Source: Campylobacteraceae bacterium
GTDB taxonomy: Bacteria > Campylobacterota > Campylobacteria > Campylobacterales > BB28
DNA: 49,987 nucleotides
Reading direction: 5' to 3'
Assembly: GCA_016744535.1 (NCBI GenBank)
Contig: JADGEE010000009.1
Coordinates: 1 to 49,987, forward strand
Part shown: piece after piece, positions 1 through 8,886 of the stretch
Position numbering within the stretch: the first letter of the stretch is position 1
How the letters are laid out: each line of letters opens with the position of its first letter
Made by a program: the position numbers and the translations under genes
Notes under the pieces: model-generated
Told to the model about the DNA's origin: nothing
What the model saw: the letters and a program-made list of their open reading frames with translations, nothing else
Databases searched by the model: none

Positions 1-426
1 AGACATCCTGATATGCTAAGCGATACTTTTAAAGGCTTATGGGAAGATTTAAAAAATGATAGAACTTGGAGTGGAGAAATTAAAAATCTTCGAAAAGATG
101 GTGGTTTTTATTGGGTTAAATCAAAAATAGAACCTATTTATGAAAAAAATGAGAAAATAGGTTATATATCGATTCGTCAAGATATTACAGATAAAAAAAT
201 AATAGATGAGAATGTTATTACTTCTTCAACAGATTTAAAAGGTATTATCACTTATGTAAGTGAAGCTTTTGTTGAAATTAGCGGTTATAGTAAAAGTGAA
301 TTAATTGGAAAACCTCATAATACGGTTAGACATCCTGATATGCTAAGCGATACTTTTAAAGGCTTATGGGAAGATTTAAAAAATGATAGAACTTGGAGTG
401 GAGAAATTAAAAATCTTCGAAAAGAT
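1..426 (+). repeat. Exact 99-bp direct repeat encoding part of two PAS domains
   Basis: Bases 1-99 and 328-426 are identical, a period of 327 bases or 109 codons. The first copy may extend upstream of the window. Similarity continues in both PAS domains after the exact match. Such a repeat could gain or lose PAS units by recombination without breaking the frame. Confidence 0.9.
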
Positions 427-1044
427 AAAACATACTACTGGGTTAAATCAAAAATAGAGCCTCTTTATAATAAAAATAACAAAATAGGTTATATATCAAT
501 TCGTCAAGATATTACAGATAAAAAAATAATTGAAGAGATTGCAATCACTGACGCACTCACAAAATTATATAATAGAAGACATTTTAATGATTTATTTACA
601 AGAGAGATAAATAGAACTAAGAGAGATGAAAAATATTTTAGTTTCTTGATTATGGATATTGATCACTTTAAACAATATAATGATACTTATGGACATCAAG
701 CTGGAGATGAGGTTTTAATTAAATTTGCAAAATCTTTAAAAACATCAATATCAAGAGCAAGTGATTCTGTATTTAGATTAGGTGGTGAAGAGTTTGGATT
801 AATATTTTCAGATTTAAATGAAAAAGATTCTCTTGAATTTGCAAATATAGTTAAAAATGATATTGAAAAATTAGAGATTGAACACTCTAAAAATTCAGCT
901 AGTAAATTTATAACTGCATCAATGGGACTTGTAGTTCAAAAAGGTAAAAATATTTTAAATGATGATGAAATCTATAAATTAGCCGATGAGGCATTATATG
1001 AGGCTAAAGAGAGTGGCAGAAATAAGGTTATTTTAAGTAAATAG
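1..1044 (+). CDS. PAS-PAS-GGDEF diguanylate cyclase (5' end outside window)
   Basis: Probable c-di-GMP synthase. The reading frame is open from base 1, so the start and any N-terminal sensor lie upstream of the window. What is visible is the end of one PAS domain, a complete second PAS domain and a GGDEF domain. The GGDEF domain keeps the active-site GGEEF (bases 781-795) and the upstream RxxD product-inhibition site (RASD). Each PAS ends in the QDITDKK linker common to PAS/PAC modules. The two PAS copies are nearly identical, and 99 bases repeat exactly (1-99 and 328-426). The gene lies 17 bases before a second GGDEF gene with an almost identical catalytic domain, so the pair looks like a recent tandem duplication. 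The sensed signal is unknown; PAS domains of this type often bind haem or flavin, but nothing here proves it. Confidence 0.9.
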   Translation, partial: RHPDMLSDTFKGLWEDLKNDRTWSGEIKNLRKDGGFYWVKSKIEPIYEKNEKIGYISIRQDITDKKIIDENVITSSTDLKGIITYVSEAFVEISGYSKSELIGKPHNTVRHPDMLSDTFKGLWEDLKNDRTWSGEIKNLRKDKTYYWVKSKIEPLYNKNNKIGYISIRQDITDKKIIEEIAITDALTKLYNRRHFNDLFTREINRTKRDEKYFSFLIMDIDHFKQYNDTYGHQAGDEVLIKFAKSLKTSISRASDSVFRLGGEEFGLIFSDLNEKDSLEFANIVKNDIEKLEIEHSKNSASKFITASMGLVVQKGKNILNDDEIYKLADEALYEAKESGRNKVILSK

Positions 1045-1061
1045 AGTTAAAAAGGAAAAAT

Positions 1062-2690
1062 TTGAATAAAATAGTAAAAAAAAATATTAAATTAATACTG
1101 TTTTTTACATTAATATTGCCATTAACTTTAGGTTTATTAATAAATAATTTTGGTGATATAAAATTTATAAGTTTACCTCTACACTCTGTATTAGAGGCTA
1201 GTGGAGGAGTTATTGCATTAATATTAGCAGGGCTTTTTTTCTTAGTGGATATAGATAAACAGAGTTTTACTGTATATCATTGGAGTGCTATTGCTCTTCT
1301 TTTTATGGGTATTTTTGATATTTTTCACGCAAGTGTACCTTTAGGTAAAACTTTTATATGGCTACACTCTATTGCTGTTTTTACAGGTGGTATATTTTTC
1401 CCACTTGTTTGGATAAATGATTTTAAAATTAAAAAGTTTTATTGGGGAGTACTAGTTGTATCATTTTTAATAGCCACTATAATTGCTATTAGTTCTATTG
1501 TTTTTCAAGAGTATGTACCTGCAATGTTAATTAATGGTGAGTTTACATTTACCGCAAATATTTTAAACTTAATTGGTGGTATCGGTTTTTTTATTGCTGG
1601 AATAAGATTTATCTTAAAATATAAAAATGAAGCCATTTTAGAAGATCTCTTTCTTGCAGGACACGCATTTTTATTTGGAGTTGCTGGAATTCTATTTTTT
1701 ATATCAGAACTTTGGGATATGGAGTGGTGGTTTTGGCACTCACTTAGACTTATAGCTTATTTAGTATCACTTATATATATGTTTAAAGCTTATATTGATA
1801 GTAGAGATAAATTAAAAAAATATGTAGATATTATTAATAAAAATGTGATTATATCCTCTACAAATAAAAAAGGTATCATAACTAATGTGAGTGAAGCATT
1901 TAGTCAAATAAGTGGTTACTCAAAAGATGAATTAATAGGGAAAAGCCACAATATTGTAAGACATCCAGATATGCCAAAAGAGTTATATAAAGAGATTTGG
2001 AAGACTATTAAAAGTGGAGAAAATTGGTTAGGTGAAATTAAAAATATAAAAAAAAATAGAGAGTTTTACTGGGTTAGTGTATCTATCTCTCCAACCTTTG
2101 GAGATAGTGGAATTGTTAATGGATATACTGCAATTCGTCAAGATATTACAGATAAAAAGAGAATAGAAGAGATAGCAATTACTGATGCACTTACAAAACT
2201 TTACAATAGAGGTCACTTTAATAATATATTTAAAAGAGAGATAAATAGAACGAAAAGAGATAAAAAATATTTTAGTTTTTTAATAATAGATATTGACCAC
2301 TTTAAGCAATATAATGATACTTATGGACATCAAGCTGGAGATGATGTATTGATTAAATTTGCAAAATCTTTAAAAACATCAATATCAAGAGCAAGTGATT
2401 TTGCATTTAGATTAGGTGGTGAAGAGTTTGGAATGATATTTTCAGATTTAAATGAAGAAGATTCACTTGAATTTGCAAGTATAGTTAAAGAAAATATTGA
2501 AAAATTAGAGATTGAACACTCTAAAAATTCAGCTAGTAAATTTATAACTGCATCAATGGGTCTTGTAGTTCAAAATGCTAAAGAGATAAAAAGTGATGAT
2601 GAGATTTATAAATTAGCCGATGAGGCATTATATGAGGCTAAAGAGAGTGGTAGAAATAAGGTTATTTTATATACTAAGGAGAAATTTTGA
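1062..2690 (+). CDS. Membrane MASE3-like sensor, PAS, GGDEF diguanylate cyclase
   Basis: Predicted membrane-bound c-di-GMP synthase of 542 residues. Residues about 10-245 form roughly seven hydrophobic helices. The segment LHSVLEASGGV resembles the start of the MASE3 sensory membrane domain; that assignment is an inference. A PAS domain follows (about 255-375) and then a GGDEF domain with GGEEF (bases 2416-2430) and an RASD inhibition site. The start is TTG at 1062, preceded by an AAAGGA ribosome-binding site 5 bases away; no ATG upstream fits. The PAS and GGDEF parts are near copies of the gene just upstream, but this gene has its own membrane sensor, so the duplicated output domain has been joined to different inputs. 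Its end overlaps the next start, suggesting translational coupling. Confidence 0.88.
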   Translation: MNKIVKKNIKLILFFTLILPLTLGLLINNFGDIKFISLPLHSVLEASGGVIALILAGLFFLVDIDKQSFTVYHWSAIALLFMGIFDIFHASVPLGKTFIWLHSIAVFTGGIFFPLVWINDFKIKKFYWGVLVVSFLIATIIAISSIVFQEYVPAMLINGEFTFTANILNLIGGIGFFIAGIRFILKYKNEAILEDLFLAGHAFLFGVAGILFFISELWDMEWWFWHSLRLIAYLVSLIYMFKAYIDSRDKLKKYVDIINKNVIISSTNKKGIITNVSEAFSQISGYSKDELIGKSHNIVRHPDMPKELYKEIWKTIKSGENWLGEIKNIKKNREFYWVSVSISPTFGDSGIVNGYTAIRQDITDKKRIEEIAITDALTKLYNRGHFNNIFKREINRTKRDKKYFSFLIIDIDHFKQYNDTYGHQAGDDVLIKFAKSLKTSISRASDFAFRLGGEEFGMIFSDLNEEDSLEFASIVKENIEKLEIEHSKNSASKFITASMGLVVQNAKEIKSDDEIYKLADEALYEAKESGRNKVILYTKEKF

Positions 2691-3703
2691 TAAAAAATAT
2701 AAAAAATAGTATAGAAATTAAAATGAAAAGATTACCGGCAGAATGGGAAAAACAAGAGTTTGTTCAATTAGTGTTTCCTCATATTCATAGTGATTGGAGT
2801 GATTATTTAGACGAAGCTTTAAATTGCTTTATAAATATTGCAATAGAGGTTGCTAAACAACAAAAATGTCTGATTATCTGTAATAAAAGTAATATAAAAA
2901 AAATAAAATCAATTATTCCATTAAATAAAAATTTTATTTTTGCTGAAATAGATTCAAATGATACTTGGTCAAGAGATTTTGGAGGAATTACAATTTTTGA
3001 AGAATCTAAAGCTAAAATTTTAAACTTTGGTTTTAATGGATGGGGACTAAAATTTGCTTCAAATTTTGATAATCAAATAACTATGAAACTAAATGAGATG
3101 GACATTTTTAATAATAGAGACTTAGAGACTAAAGATATTATATTAGAGGGTGGAAGTATAGATTCAAATGGCAATGGAGTAATTTTAACTACAACTAAAT
3201 GCTTACTAGAGTCAAATAGAAATCCACACTTATCAAAATATGAAATTGAAAATAAATTAAAAGAGTATTTTGGAATAGATAGAATTATATGGCTAAATTA
3301 TGGATATTTAGCAGGAGATGATACAGATTCTCATATAGATACACTAGCTAGATTTATAAATAAGAATACCATCATTTATACAAAGTGTTATGATAAAAAT
3401 GATGAGCATTATAATGCACTTTTAAAAATGGAAGATGAATTAAAGAAAAGTGAATTTAATTTAATTGCTCTTCCTTTGCCAGAAGCTAAATATTTTGAAG
3501 GAGATAGACTTCCTGCAACTTATGCAAATTTTTTAATTATAAATAATGCTGTATTAGTTCCAACTTATAATGATATTAATGATAAAATAGCTATAAATAT
3601 ATTTAAAAAAAATTTTACAAATAGAAAAATCATAGCCATTGATTGTAGTGTTTTAATTAAACAACACGGAAGTTTACATTGTGTAACTATGCAGTATCAT
3701 TAA
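2687..3703 (+). CDS. aguA: Agmatine deiminase (Porphyromonas-type PAD family)
   Basis: Hydrolyses agmatine to N-carbamoylputrescine and ammonia in polyamine synthesis. The 338-residue protein has the family landmarks: NDTWSRDFGG for guanidine binding, the EGGSID segment, GDDTDSHIDT with catalytic acid and histidine, and the C-terminal HGSLHCVTMQ with the nucleophile Cys332. The chosen TTG start overlaps the preceding stop (TTGA) and has AAGGAG 5 bases upstream. An ATG at 2723 (MKRLPAEW) matches where many relatives begin but has no good ribosome-binding site, so the N-terminus may be about 12 residues shorter. It lies in a run of same-strand genes with signalling proteins on both sides; a link between polyamines and c-di-GMP is possible but not shown. 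Family members acting on peptidyl-arginine exist but are usually longer and secreted. Confidence 0.88.
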   Translation: MIKNIKNSIEIKMKRLPAEWEKQEFVQLVFPHIHSDWSDYLDEALNCFINIAIEVAKQQKCLIICNKSNIKKIKSIIPLNKNFIFAEIDSNDTWSRDFGGITIFEESKAKILNFGFNGWGLKFASNFDNQITMKLNEMDIFNNRDLETKDIILEGGSIDSNGNGVILTTTKCLLESNRNPHLSKYEIENKLKEYFGIDRIIWLNYGYLAGDDTDSHIDTLARFINKNTIIYTKCYDKNDEHYNALLKMEDELKKSEFNLIALPLPEAKYFEGDRLPATYANFLIINNAVLVPTYNDINDKIAINIFKKNFTNRKIIAIDCSVLIKQHGSLHCVTMQYH

Positions 3704-3712
3704 GGAGAAAAT

Positions 3713-5410
3713 GTGATAAAAATATTAATTGTTAAAGACAAGGAATTTAAAGAGAATAATTTAAAAGAGTTTATAGAGGATAATTTTAAATTTGAGATTA
3801 TGATTTCAAATATTAAAGATGCATTAGAGTTATCTCAAATAGAGTTACCAAATTTAATATTTTTAAATTTATCAGACTTAAATATGAATAATTTTAACTT
3901 AATAGATAGTTTAAAAAGAAGTATTGTAACAGAAGATATTCCAATTATAATTTTTTCAAACCTTACTAAAACATTTATTAAAAATAAAATTCCACTTCAT
4001 CATATAGAGCATATCTCTTCGAGTAAATTCGATAAAGAGCAATTAAAAGAGGCTATTAATAGCACGATTTCTCACGAAAATCAATTTATTGGAAGTTATA
4101 CAAATAGATTTATAAAATCTTTTGTATCTTTTTACTCATCTCAAAATACAGCACTAAAGATGATTGCTATTTTAGAAGCCTTGTCTTATAAAATAAATAT
4201 TCAAATTCAAAAAAAGTTAGATATGAAATCAGTCTTAGCGATATTATCAACTACAATAAAACATCAAACTTTAAATAAAACTATAAAACTCTATAAAGAT
4301 ATGAGATTTGCCACAGTAATTTTAAATTTATTAGAGGGATTTAAAAATCCAAAAAGTATGCACGAAGAGATAATTTATCTAATTTATGAATTTGTAAATG
4401 CAGAGAGAAGAGGAATTGATACCTCTAAATTGAGATTAAAAAGTGTTGATGAAGAGTTACTTAGATTAATAAAAAAAATTATTAGCGAAAATAGAGTAAT
4501 TGTAAAATCAAATTTAGATTTTGAATTAGTTTGGGCAAAACTTATTAATATCTCTATGAATGATGAAATGATTGATATTTATGAATCTGGTAAATTTATA
4601 GATTTTGCAAAAGATATATTAAGAAAAATTATGATGTCAAAATCTGAAGCTGAAGTAAAAATAACTAATGACAGTGATAGATTAAATTTTATTGTAGTAG
4701 TTAATCAATGTACAAAAAATAGTTTAAATGAAATTTCATCTTTTTGTCCACTTGATAGAAATATAAGAATAAATATAGAAAAAGTCGAAGATAATGAACA
4801 CATTATTATATCTTTAGAAAAAAATTTAACTGAAGAAAAAATTCAAAAAAAAATAGAGATAAAAGAAGATAAAAAACCAAAAGATGAGGTGAAACATAAA
4901 CTTCTTAAAAAAAGTATTTTAGATGGTACTAGAAGTGCAAAAGATTATATAGAGGCTTTAGATATTGATATATCAAGTGATTTAGATGAGATGGAAGAGA
5001 TAGAAGATGAGTGGGATTCTTCACTTATATTTTTAGAAAATGATGAATTTAATTTAGAAGATTTACAAGATTTAGGAAATACAATATTAAATTACGCAGA
5101 GAGAATTAGCAATACTTTTTATGAATTTGAAGCGATAGGATTTGCTCTTACTACACTCTCTAAAAATATTTCTGATGTAAAAGATGTGTCTGAAATTGAG
5201 AGTAAAAATATCAAAAAATTAACAATTTTATTAGAGTTACTTAAAGAAGATATTATAAAATGGAGAAAAATAATATTTGTAGAACAAGATACGGAAAATG
5301 TTCACTATTTAGATAGTTCTCTTTTAAGCTCTTGTATGCAGATTGAAGCTATTTTGAAAAATACAGAAGTTGAAAATCAAGATGATGAGGATGATTTTGA
5401 ACTTTTTTAA
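3713..5410 (+). CDS. Receiver-like protein of unknown function
   Basis: A 565-residue protein. Residues 1-120 look like a response-regulator receiver fold (MIKILIVKD start, then FLNLSDLN where the phospho-acceptor loop would be), but the expected aspartate is Asn, so normal phosphorylation is unlikely. The rest is Lys/Glu-rich and apparently helical, with an acidic stretch around 415-445 and an acidic C-terminus (QDDEDDFELF). I recognise no catalytic domain. The start is GTG at 3713 with AAGGAG 5 bases upstream; the ATG two bases earlier reads straight into a stop. It follows agmatine deiminase by 9 bases and probably shares its transcript. It may be a pseudo-receiver protein that binds partners constitutively. 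Function not assigned. Confidence 0.75.
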   Translation: MIKILIVKDKEFKENNLKEFIEDNFKFEIMISNIKDALELSQIELPNLIFLNLSDLNMNNFNLIDSLKRSIVTEDIPIIIFSNLTKTFIKNKIPLHHIEHISSSKFDKEQLKEAINSTISHENQFIGSYTNRFIKSFVSFYSSQNTALKMIAILEALSYKINIQIQKKLDMKSVLAILSTTIKHQTLNKTIKLYKDMRFATVILNLLEGFKNPKSMHEEIIYLIYEFVNAERRGIDTSKLRLKSVDEELLRLIKKIISENRVIVKSNLDFELVWAKLINISMNDEMIDIYESGKFIDFAKDILRKIMMSKSEAEVKITNDSDRLNFIVVVNQCTKNSLNEISSFCPLDRNIRINIEKVEDNEHIIISLEKNLTEEKIQKKIEIKEDKKPKDEVKHKLLKKSILDGTRSAKDYIEALDIDISSDLDEMEEIEDEWDSSLIFLENDEFNLEDLQDLGNTILNYAERISNTFYEFEAIGFALTTLSKNISDVKDVSEIESKNIKKLTILLELLKEDIIKWRKIIFVEQDTENVHYLDSSLLSSCMQIEAILKNTEVENQDDEDDFELF

Positions 5411-5455
5411 ATATTAATTTATGTTATGGTAAAATGTAAATAAAAAGATGAATTA

Positions 5456-6097
5456 ATGAGTAAACTTGTAGAGGTTTTAAGTGGAAAGATTAGAGAGTAT
5501 AATATAAATACTAAAGAGTTTAAGAGTGGTTATATAAAGACTCCCCTAAACAATGAGATTAAATTATTAAAAAGTGGTTTAATTGGAGATGAACAAGCAG
5601 ATAAAAAACATCACGGTGGAGTTGATAAAGCAATACTCTTATATTCTCTTAAAAATTATGAAAAATATAGAAAAGAGTTTGAAAAAAGTTTAAAATTTGG
5701 CTCATTTGGAGAAAATTTTGTAGTTTTAGGATTAAATGAAATTAATGCTTTTATAGGTGATGTTTATAGAATTGGTGAAATAGAGATTGAACTTACACAA
5801 CCTAGGCAACCGTGTTGGAAAATTAGTAAACTTTATGATAAGAGTCTCTTTGAATTTGTAAATAAATATAATGCAACAGGTTTTTATGCAAGAGTCTTAA
5901 AAGAGGGAAATATAAAAAGAGATACAGATATAGAGTTAATTAATAGAAAAAGCAATATTAGTATAGAAAAATCTACTAAAATTTTAATAAATCCACGAAA
6001 ATATAGAGAGTTAATAGATTCACTTTTTGAGATGAATTTTTTAGCTGATAGTTATAAAAAAGATTTAGATAAAAAATTAAAATTATTAAAAAAATAA
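5456..6097 (+). CDS. MOSC domain protein (YiiM-like)
   Basis: A 213-residue MOSC-domain protein of the stand-alone YiiM type. MOSC proteins handle molybdenum-cofactor sulfur chemistry or reduce N-hydroxylated compounds. Visible landmarks are KHHGGVDKAI (51-60), FGSFGENFVV (81-90) and TQPRQPCWKI with the conserved Cys120, the expected sulfur or cofactor ligand. The C-terminal 60 residues form a basic helical tail like the YiiM 3-alpha domain. No iron-sulfur motif is present, so reducing power would come from a separate partner. The ribosome-binding site before the ATG is weak. It is followed 12 bases later by hemY on the same strand. The exact substrate cannot be told from sequence. Confidence 0.8.
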   Translation: MSKLVEVLSGKIREYNINTKEFKSGYIKTPLNNEIKLLKSGLIGDEQADKKHHGGVDKAILLYSLKNYEKYRKEFEKSLKFGSFGENFVVLGLNEINAFIGDVYRIGEIEIELTQPRQPCWKISKLYDKSLFEFVNKYNATGFYARVLKEGNIKRDTDIELINRKSNISIEKSTKILINPRKYRELIDSLFEMNFLADSYKKDLDKKLKLLKK

Positions 6098-6109
6098 ATA
6101 AGGAATATT

Positions 6110-7462
6110 ATGAAAATAGCTGTAATTGGTGGAGGAATTAGCGGTTTATCAACAGTTTTTTATTTAAATAAATTAATACCTGATGCTAAAGTTTTTCTAT
6201 TTGAAAAAGATGATTATTTAGGTGGAAAAATAAAAACTGATAAAGTAGAAGATTATCTATTTGAGAGTGGAAGTAATGGCTTTTTATCAAATAAACCTTT
6301 AACTTTTGATTTTATTAATGAAGTTGGTGGAGATGATTTAATTTTAAAAAGTAATGATAGTGCTAGAATCAGATATATTTTTCATAAAAACAGACTTCAT
6401 AGATTACCTGATAATCCAAAAGATTTTTTGAAAACTAACCTTTTAAGTTTTTCTGGAAAATTAAGAGTTTTAAGTGAATATTTTAGAAAAACTAAAAAAG
6501 ATGATAGTGATGAGAATCTTCAAAGTTTCGGATACAGAAGGGTTGGAAAAGAGTTTACAGATATATTTTTAGATGCTATGAGTGCTGGAATATTTGCCTC
6601 AACTCCCAAAGCATTATCAGTTCAAGCTGGATTTCCAAAAGTTGTTGAGTTAGAAAAAGAGTACGGTGGACTTTTTCGTGGAATGTTAGCTAAGAAAAAA
6701 TCTGACACAGGTCCAAGTGGAGTTCTTACAAGTTTTAAAGGTGGAATGAGTTCATTTATAAATCTTTTAGAGTCAAAATTAAAAATGGAGCTTTTTAAAG
6801 ATACTGAAGTTAATAAAGTTAATAAAAGTTTAAATGGTGGATATAGTGTTGAATTTGAAACAGAAAAATTAACGAAAAAATTTTCTCTTGAATTTGATAA
6901 AGTCATCTTTTCAACTCCGTCAAATACAACTGCTAGATTAATTAGAAAAATAGATAGAGATATTGCGTATGATTTAGCCTCAATTGAGTATACACCTATG
7001 TCAATTGTCAGCTTTGGATATGATGAACCATATTTTGATTTAAATGGATTTGGATTATTAACTACAACCGCATCTCGCCAAGATATTTTAGGAGTGCTTT
7101 GGGATAGTTCTATTTTTAATGACAGAGCAAATGAAAAAAATAGAAGTCTAAGAGTTATGATAGGTGGAGTTAGAAATAGAGATTTAGCACTTAAATCTCG
7201 TGAAGAGTTAATTGAGATTGCAAGAAGAGGAATACAAAACACTATGGATATAAACGAAATTCCTGATAAAGCTTTTGTAAAACAGTGGCGTGAAGCGATT
7301 CCAAATTATGCTATTGGGCATACAGAAAAAGTTAATAAAATTTTCACAAAATTAAAAAAACATAAAGGCTTATATTTAAATTCAAATGCTTATTATGGAG
7401 TTGGTTTCAATGACTGTATAGAAAATTCAAGAAAGTGTATTAAAAATATACTAATAAATTAA
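6110..7462 (+). CDS. hemY: Protoporphyrinogen/coproporphyrinogen oxidase, FAD (HemY type)
   Basis: FAD-dependent oxidation of porphyrinogen to porphyrin, a late step of haem synthesis. The 450-residue protein starts with the dinucleotide-binding motif VIGGGISGL (5-13) and an acidic end of strand two (FEKDDYLGGKI). It has the family segments ESGSNGF, the SAGIFAS loop and a C-terminal FAD contact around YLNSNAYYGVGFNDC. Length matches the family. An AAGGA site precedes the ATG. The HemY family includes both protoporphyrinogen and coproporphyrinogen III oxidases, and sequence reading does not separate them. It was checked against generic amine oxidases; the SAGIFA segment favours HemY. Confidence 0.85.
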   Translation: MKIAVIGGGISGLSTVFYLNKLIPDAKVFLFEKDDYLGGKIKTDKVEDYLFESGSNGFLSNKPLTFDFINEVGGDDLILKSNDSARIRYIFHKNRLHRLPDNPKDFLKTNLLSFSGKLRVLSEYFRKTKKDDSDENLQSFGYRRVGKEFTDIFLDAMSAGIFASTPKALSVQAGFPKVVELEKEYGGLFRGMLAKKKSDTGPSGVLTSFKGGMSSFINLLESKLKMELFKDTEVNKVNKSLNGGYSVEFETEKLTKKFSLEFDKVIFSTPSNTTARLIRKIDRDIAYDLASIEYTPMSIVSFGYDEPYFDLNGFGLLTTTASRQDILGVLWDSSIFNDRANEKNRSLRVMIGGVRNRDLALKSREELIEIARRGIQNTMDINEIPDKAFVKQWREAIPNYAIGHTEKVNKIFTKLKKHKGLYLNSNAYYGVGFNDCIENSRKCIKNILIN

Positions 7463-7484
7463 GTGTAATTTCTTTTGCACTTAA
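7459..7484 (+). terminator. Possible weak hairpin after hemY
   Basis: A 7-base inverted repeat, TTAAGTG at 7459-7465 and CACTTAA at 7478-7484, overlaps the hemY stop codon. The loop is 12 bases and T-rich, and no clear T-run follows, so termination here is uncertain. Confidence 0.35.
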
Positions 7485-7565
7485 CTAAATTTAATCCTCA
7501 TAATTTATAAAAATCACTAATTTGTGATTAAAAAATGAAATAATTCATTAAAATTTGTTTTAAAT

Positions 7566-7598
7566 TATCACAAAAATATCATTTTAATATATTATAAT
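7566..7598 (+). promoter_or_regulatory. Promoter with TATCA direct repeat, copy A
   Basis: TATCACAAAAATATCA (7566-7581) holds two TATCA half-sites 11 bases apart. After exactly 11 further bases comes a perfect -10 box TATAAT (7593-7598). No usual -35 box is present; the repeat occupies that place, as in PhoB/OmpR-type activated promoters. The same arrangement occurs before the genes at 23692 and 47829. An imperfect stem-loop (7601-7628) would lie at the 5' end of the transcript, and the leader to the ATG at 7710 is about 105 bases. Confidence 0.6.
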
Positions 7599-7709
7599 AT
7601 ACTTACTACTTTATTGTAGAATTTAAGTAAAAAACTAATGTTAAATAAAATTGGAACTTATGAAATAGATATTTAAGATTAGTGGCTACTATTAATCAGG
7701 AGTAAATCA

Positions 7710-8849
7710 ATGAAAAAATATTTTTTAACTTTTTTAATATTTATAACTTCACTTTATGCTTATAATTATTCAATAAGAGATGGATGGCAAATGATTGGGG
7801 TTGTTGAAAATATTAAGGATATGAATAATTTTGATAACAGTTGTGTAAAAAGTATTTGGAGATATGATGATACCAATTCATCTTGGCAAATTTATAAACC
7901 AAATAATATACAAGAAAATACTCTAAACTATTTAGATATAGCTATGGGATTTTGGATTCAAGCTGATGGTGATTGCTATGTAAATCCTCCTAAATATATA
8001 CTACCATACAGATTATCAGATGATAATAGTCCTATTATAGACGATTTTAATAATAGTAAAAGATTCGAAATGATTTATACTAAAGAGGCTTTTAGTGAAA
8101 TATATTTAAATTATGTTCATAACAATCCAACTCCAGATGTAGATTTTAATAATAACTCTGTTTTAATACTAAGAACTAGTAATGAGTATAAATACTCTTT
8201 AGATACTTATGTAAAAGAGGTTAAAGATTATCTTAGTTATACAGAAATATCTATAGAGACTCGTATGAGAATTGGTGGTTGTAACTATTTAGAAGATAAT
8301 TTATTTGCAGATATTGAATTTATATCTATACCAAAAACTGGAAAAGAGGTGCTTCTTAATGAAAAGATTAAGATAGAAGGTTGCACTATGTATGGAAAGC
8401 AAACAGATATTGATATAAATGAGACTTTTTTAGAACTATCTTTTAGAGAAATTGATTTGATAAATAACTATGGTGAAACTGCTTATAATACATATAAAAG
8501 ATTAGAAGTAGTTCAAAATTTAAAAGTTTTTGAATATTTATATCAAAATCATATAAATCCAGTTGGAGTTGATAAAGAGTTACCTTTTATTGATTTTGAG
8601 AAAGAGACACTTTTAACTCTATTTTTAGGCTTAAAAGGTTCAACAGGATATGATATAAAAGTTAAATCAATTAAAGAGTATGAATATTACATAGAGGTTG
8701 AAATTGAAAATACTCTAGTTGGTTATGGCTGTCCTGCAGGTAACGCATTAACTTCTCCAGTAACTTTTGTAACAATTCCAAAAACTAATAAAGAGATTAT
8801 TTTTAAAGAATACACAATTCCAAAGCGTTGTGAATATCCAGAAGAGTAA
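7710..8849 (+). CDS. Secreted protein with two PrcB-like repeats
   Basis: A 379-residue protein with a clear signal peptide (MKKYFLTFLIFITSLYA, cleavage near 17-18), so it is exported. Residues 22-92 form a small Trp-rich domain (W26, W50, W59, W82, ending GFWIQADGDC) that I have seen in other secreted proteins of this phylum. Two homologous units follow, about 119-225 and 265-374. Each has a hydrophobic strand, a 'DxD/DFE' turn, a long beta segment and a closing IPKTxKE motif (208-213, 357-362). The second unit contains STGYDIKV, which resembles the TGGYSI core of the PrcB C-terminal domain. Cys pairs (191/225, 341/374) could form disulfides in the periplasm. It is monocistronic, has its own promoter and is followed by a strong hairpin. 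Precise function unknown. Confidence 0.7.
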   Translation: MKKYFLTFLIFITSLYAYNYSIRDGWQMIGVVENIKDMNNFDNSCVKSIWRYDDTNSSWQIYKPNNIQENTLNYLDIAMGFWIQADGDCYVNPPKYILPYRLSDDNSPIIDDFNNSKRFEMIYTKEAFSEIYLNYVHNNPTPDVDFNNNSVLILRTSNEYKYSLDTYVKEVKDYLSYTEISIETRMRIGGCNYLEDNLFADIEFISIPKTGKEVLLNEKIKIEGCTMYGKQTDIDINETFLELSFREIDLINNYGETAYNTYKRLEVVQNLKVFEYLYQNHINPVGVDKELPFIDFEKETLLTLFLGLKGSTGYDIKVKSIKEYEYYIEVEIENTLVGYGCPAGNALTSPVTFVTIPKTNKEIIFKEYTIPKRCEYPEE

Positions 8850-8857
8850 AATATAAG

Positions 8858-8882
8858 ATAGAAGCGAAAAAATCGCTTCTAT
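8858..8882. terminator. Bidirectional terminator hairpin
   Basis: A perfect 10-base stem (ATAGAAGCGA, 8858-8867; TCGCTTCTAT, 8873-8882) with a 5-base A loop lies between the convergent secreted-protein gene and glnA. On the minus strand the stem is followed by a T-rich stretch, so it should stop glnA transcription best. Confidence 0.75.
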
Positions 8883-8886
8883 GATT

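Noticed and set aside
6622-7242. Long open frame on the minus strand inside hemY
   Set aside because: Lies wholly inside hemY, has no recognisable domain or ribosome-binding site, and its composition follows the complement of the coding strand.
7638-7676. 12-codon open frame in the leader of the secreted-protein gene
   Set aside because: No ribosome-binding site before its ATG and chance expectation is high in AT-rich leader sequence.
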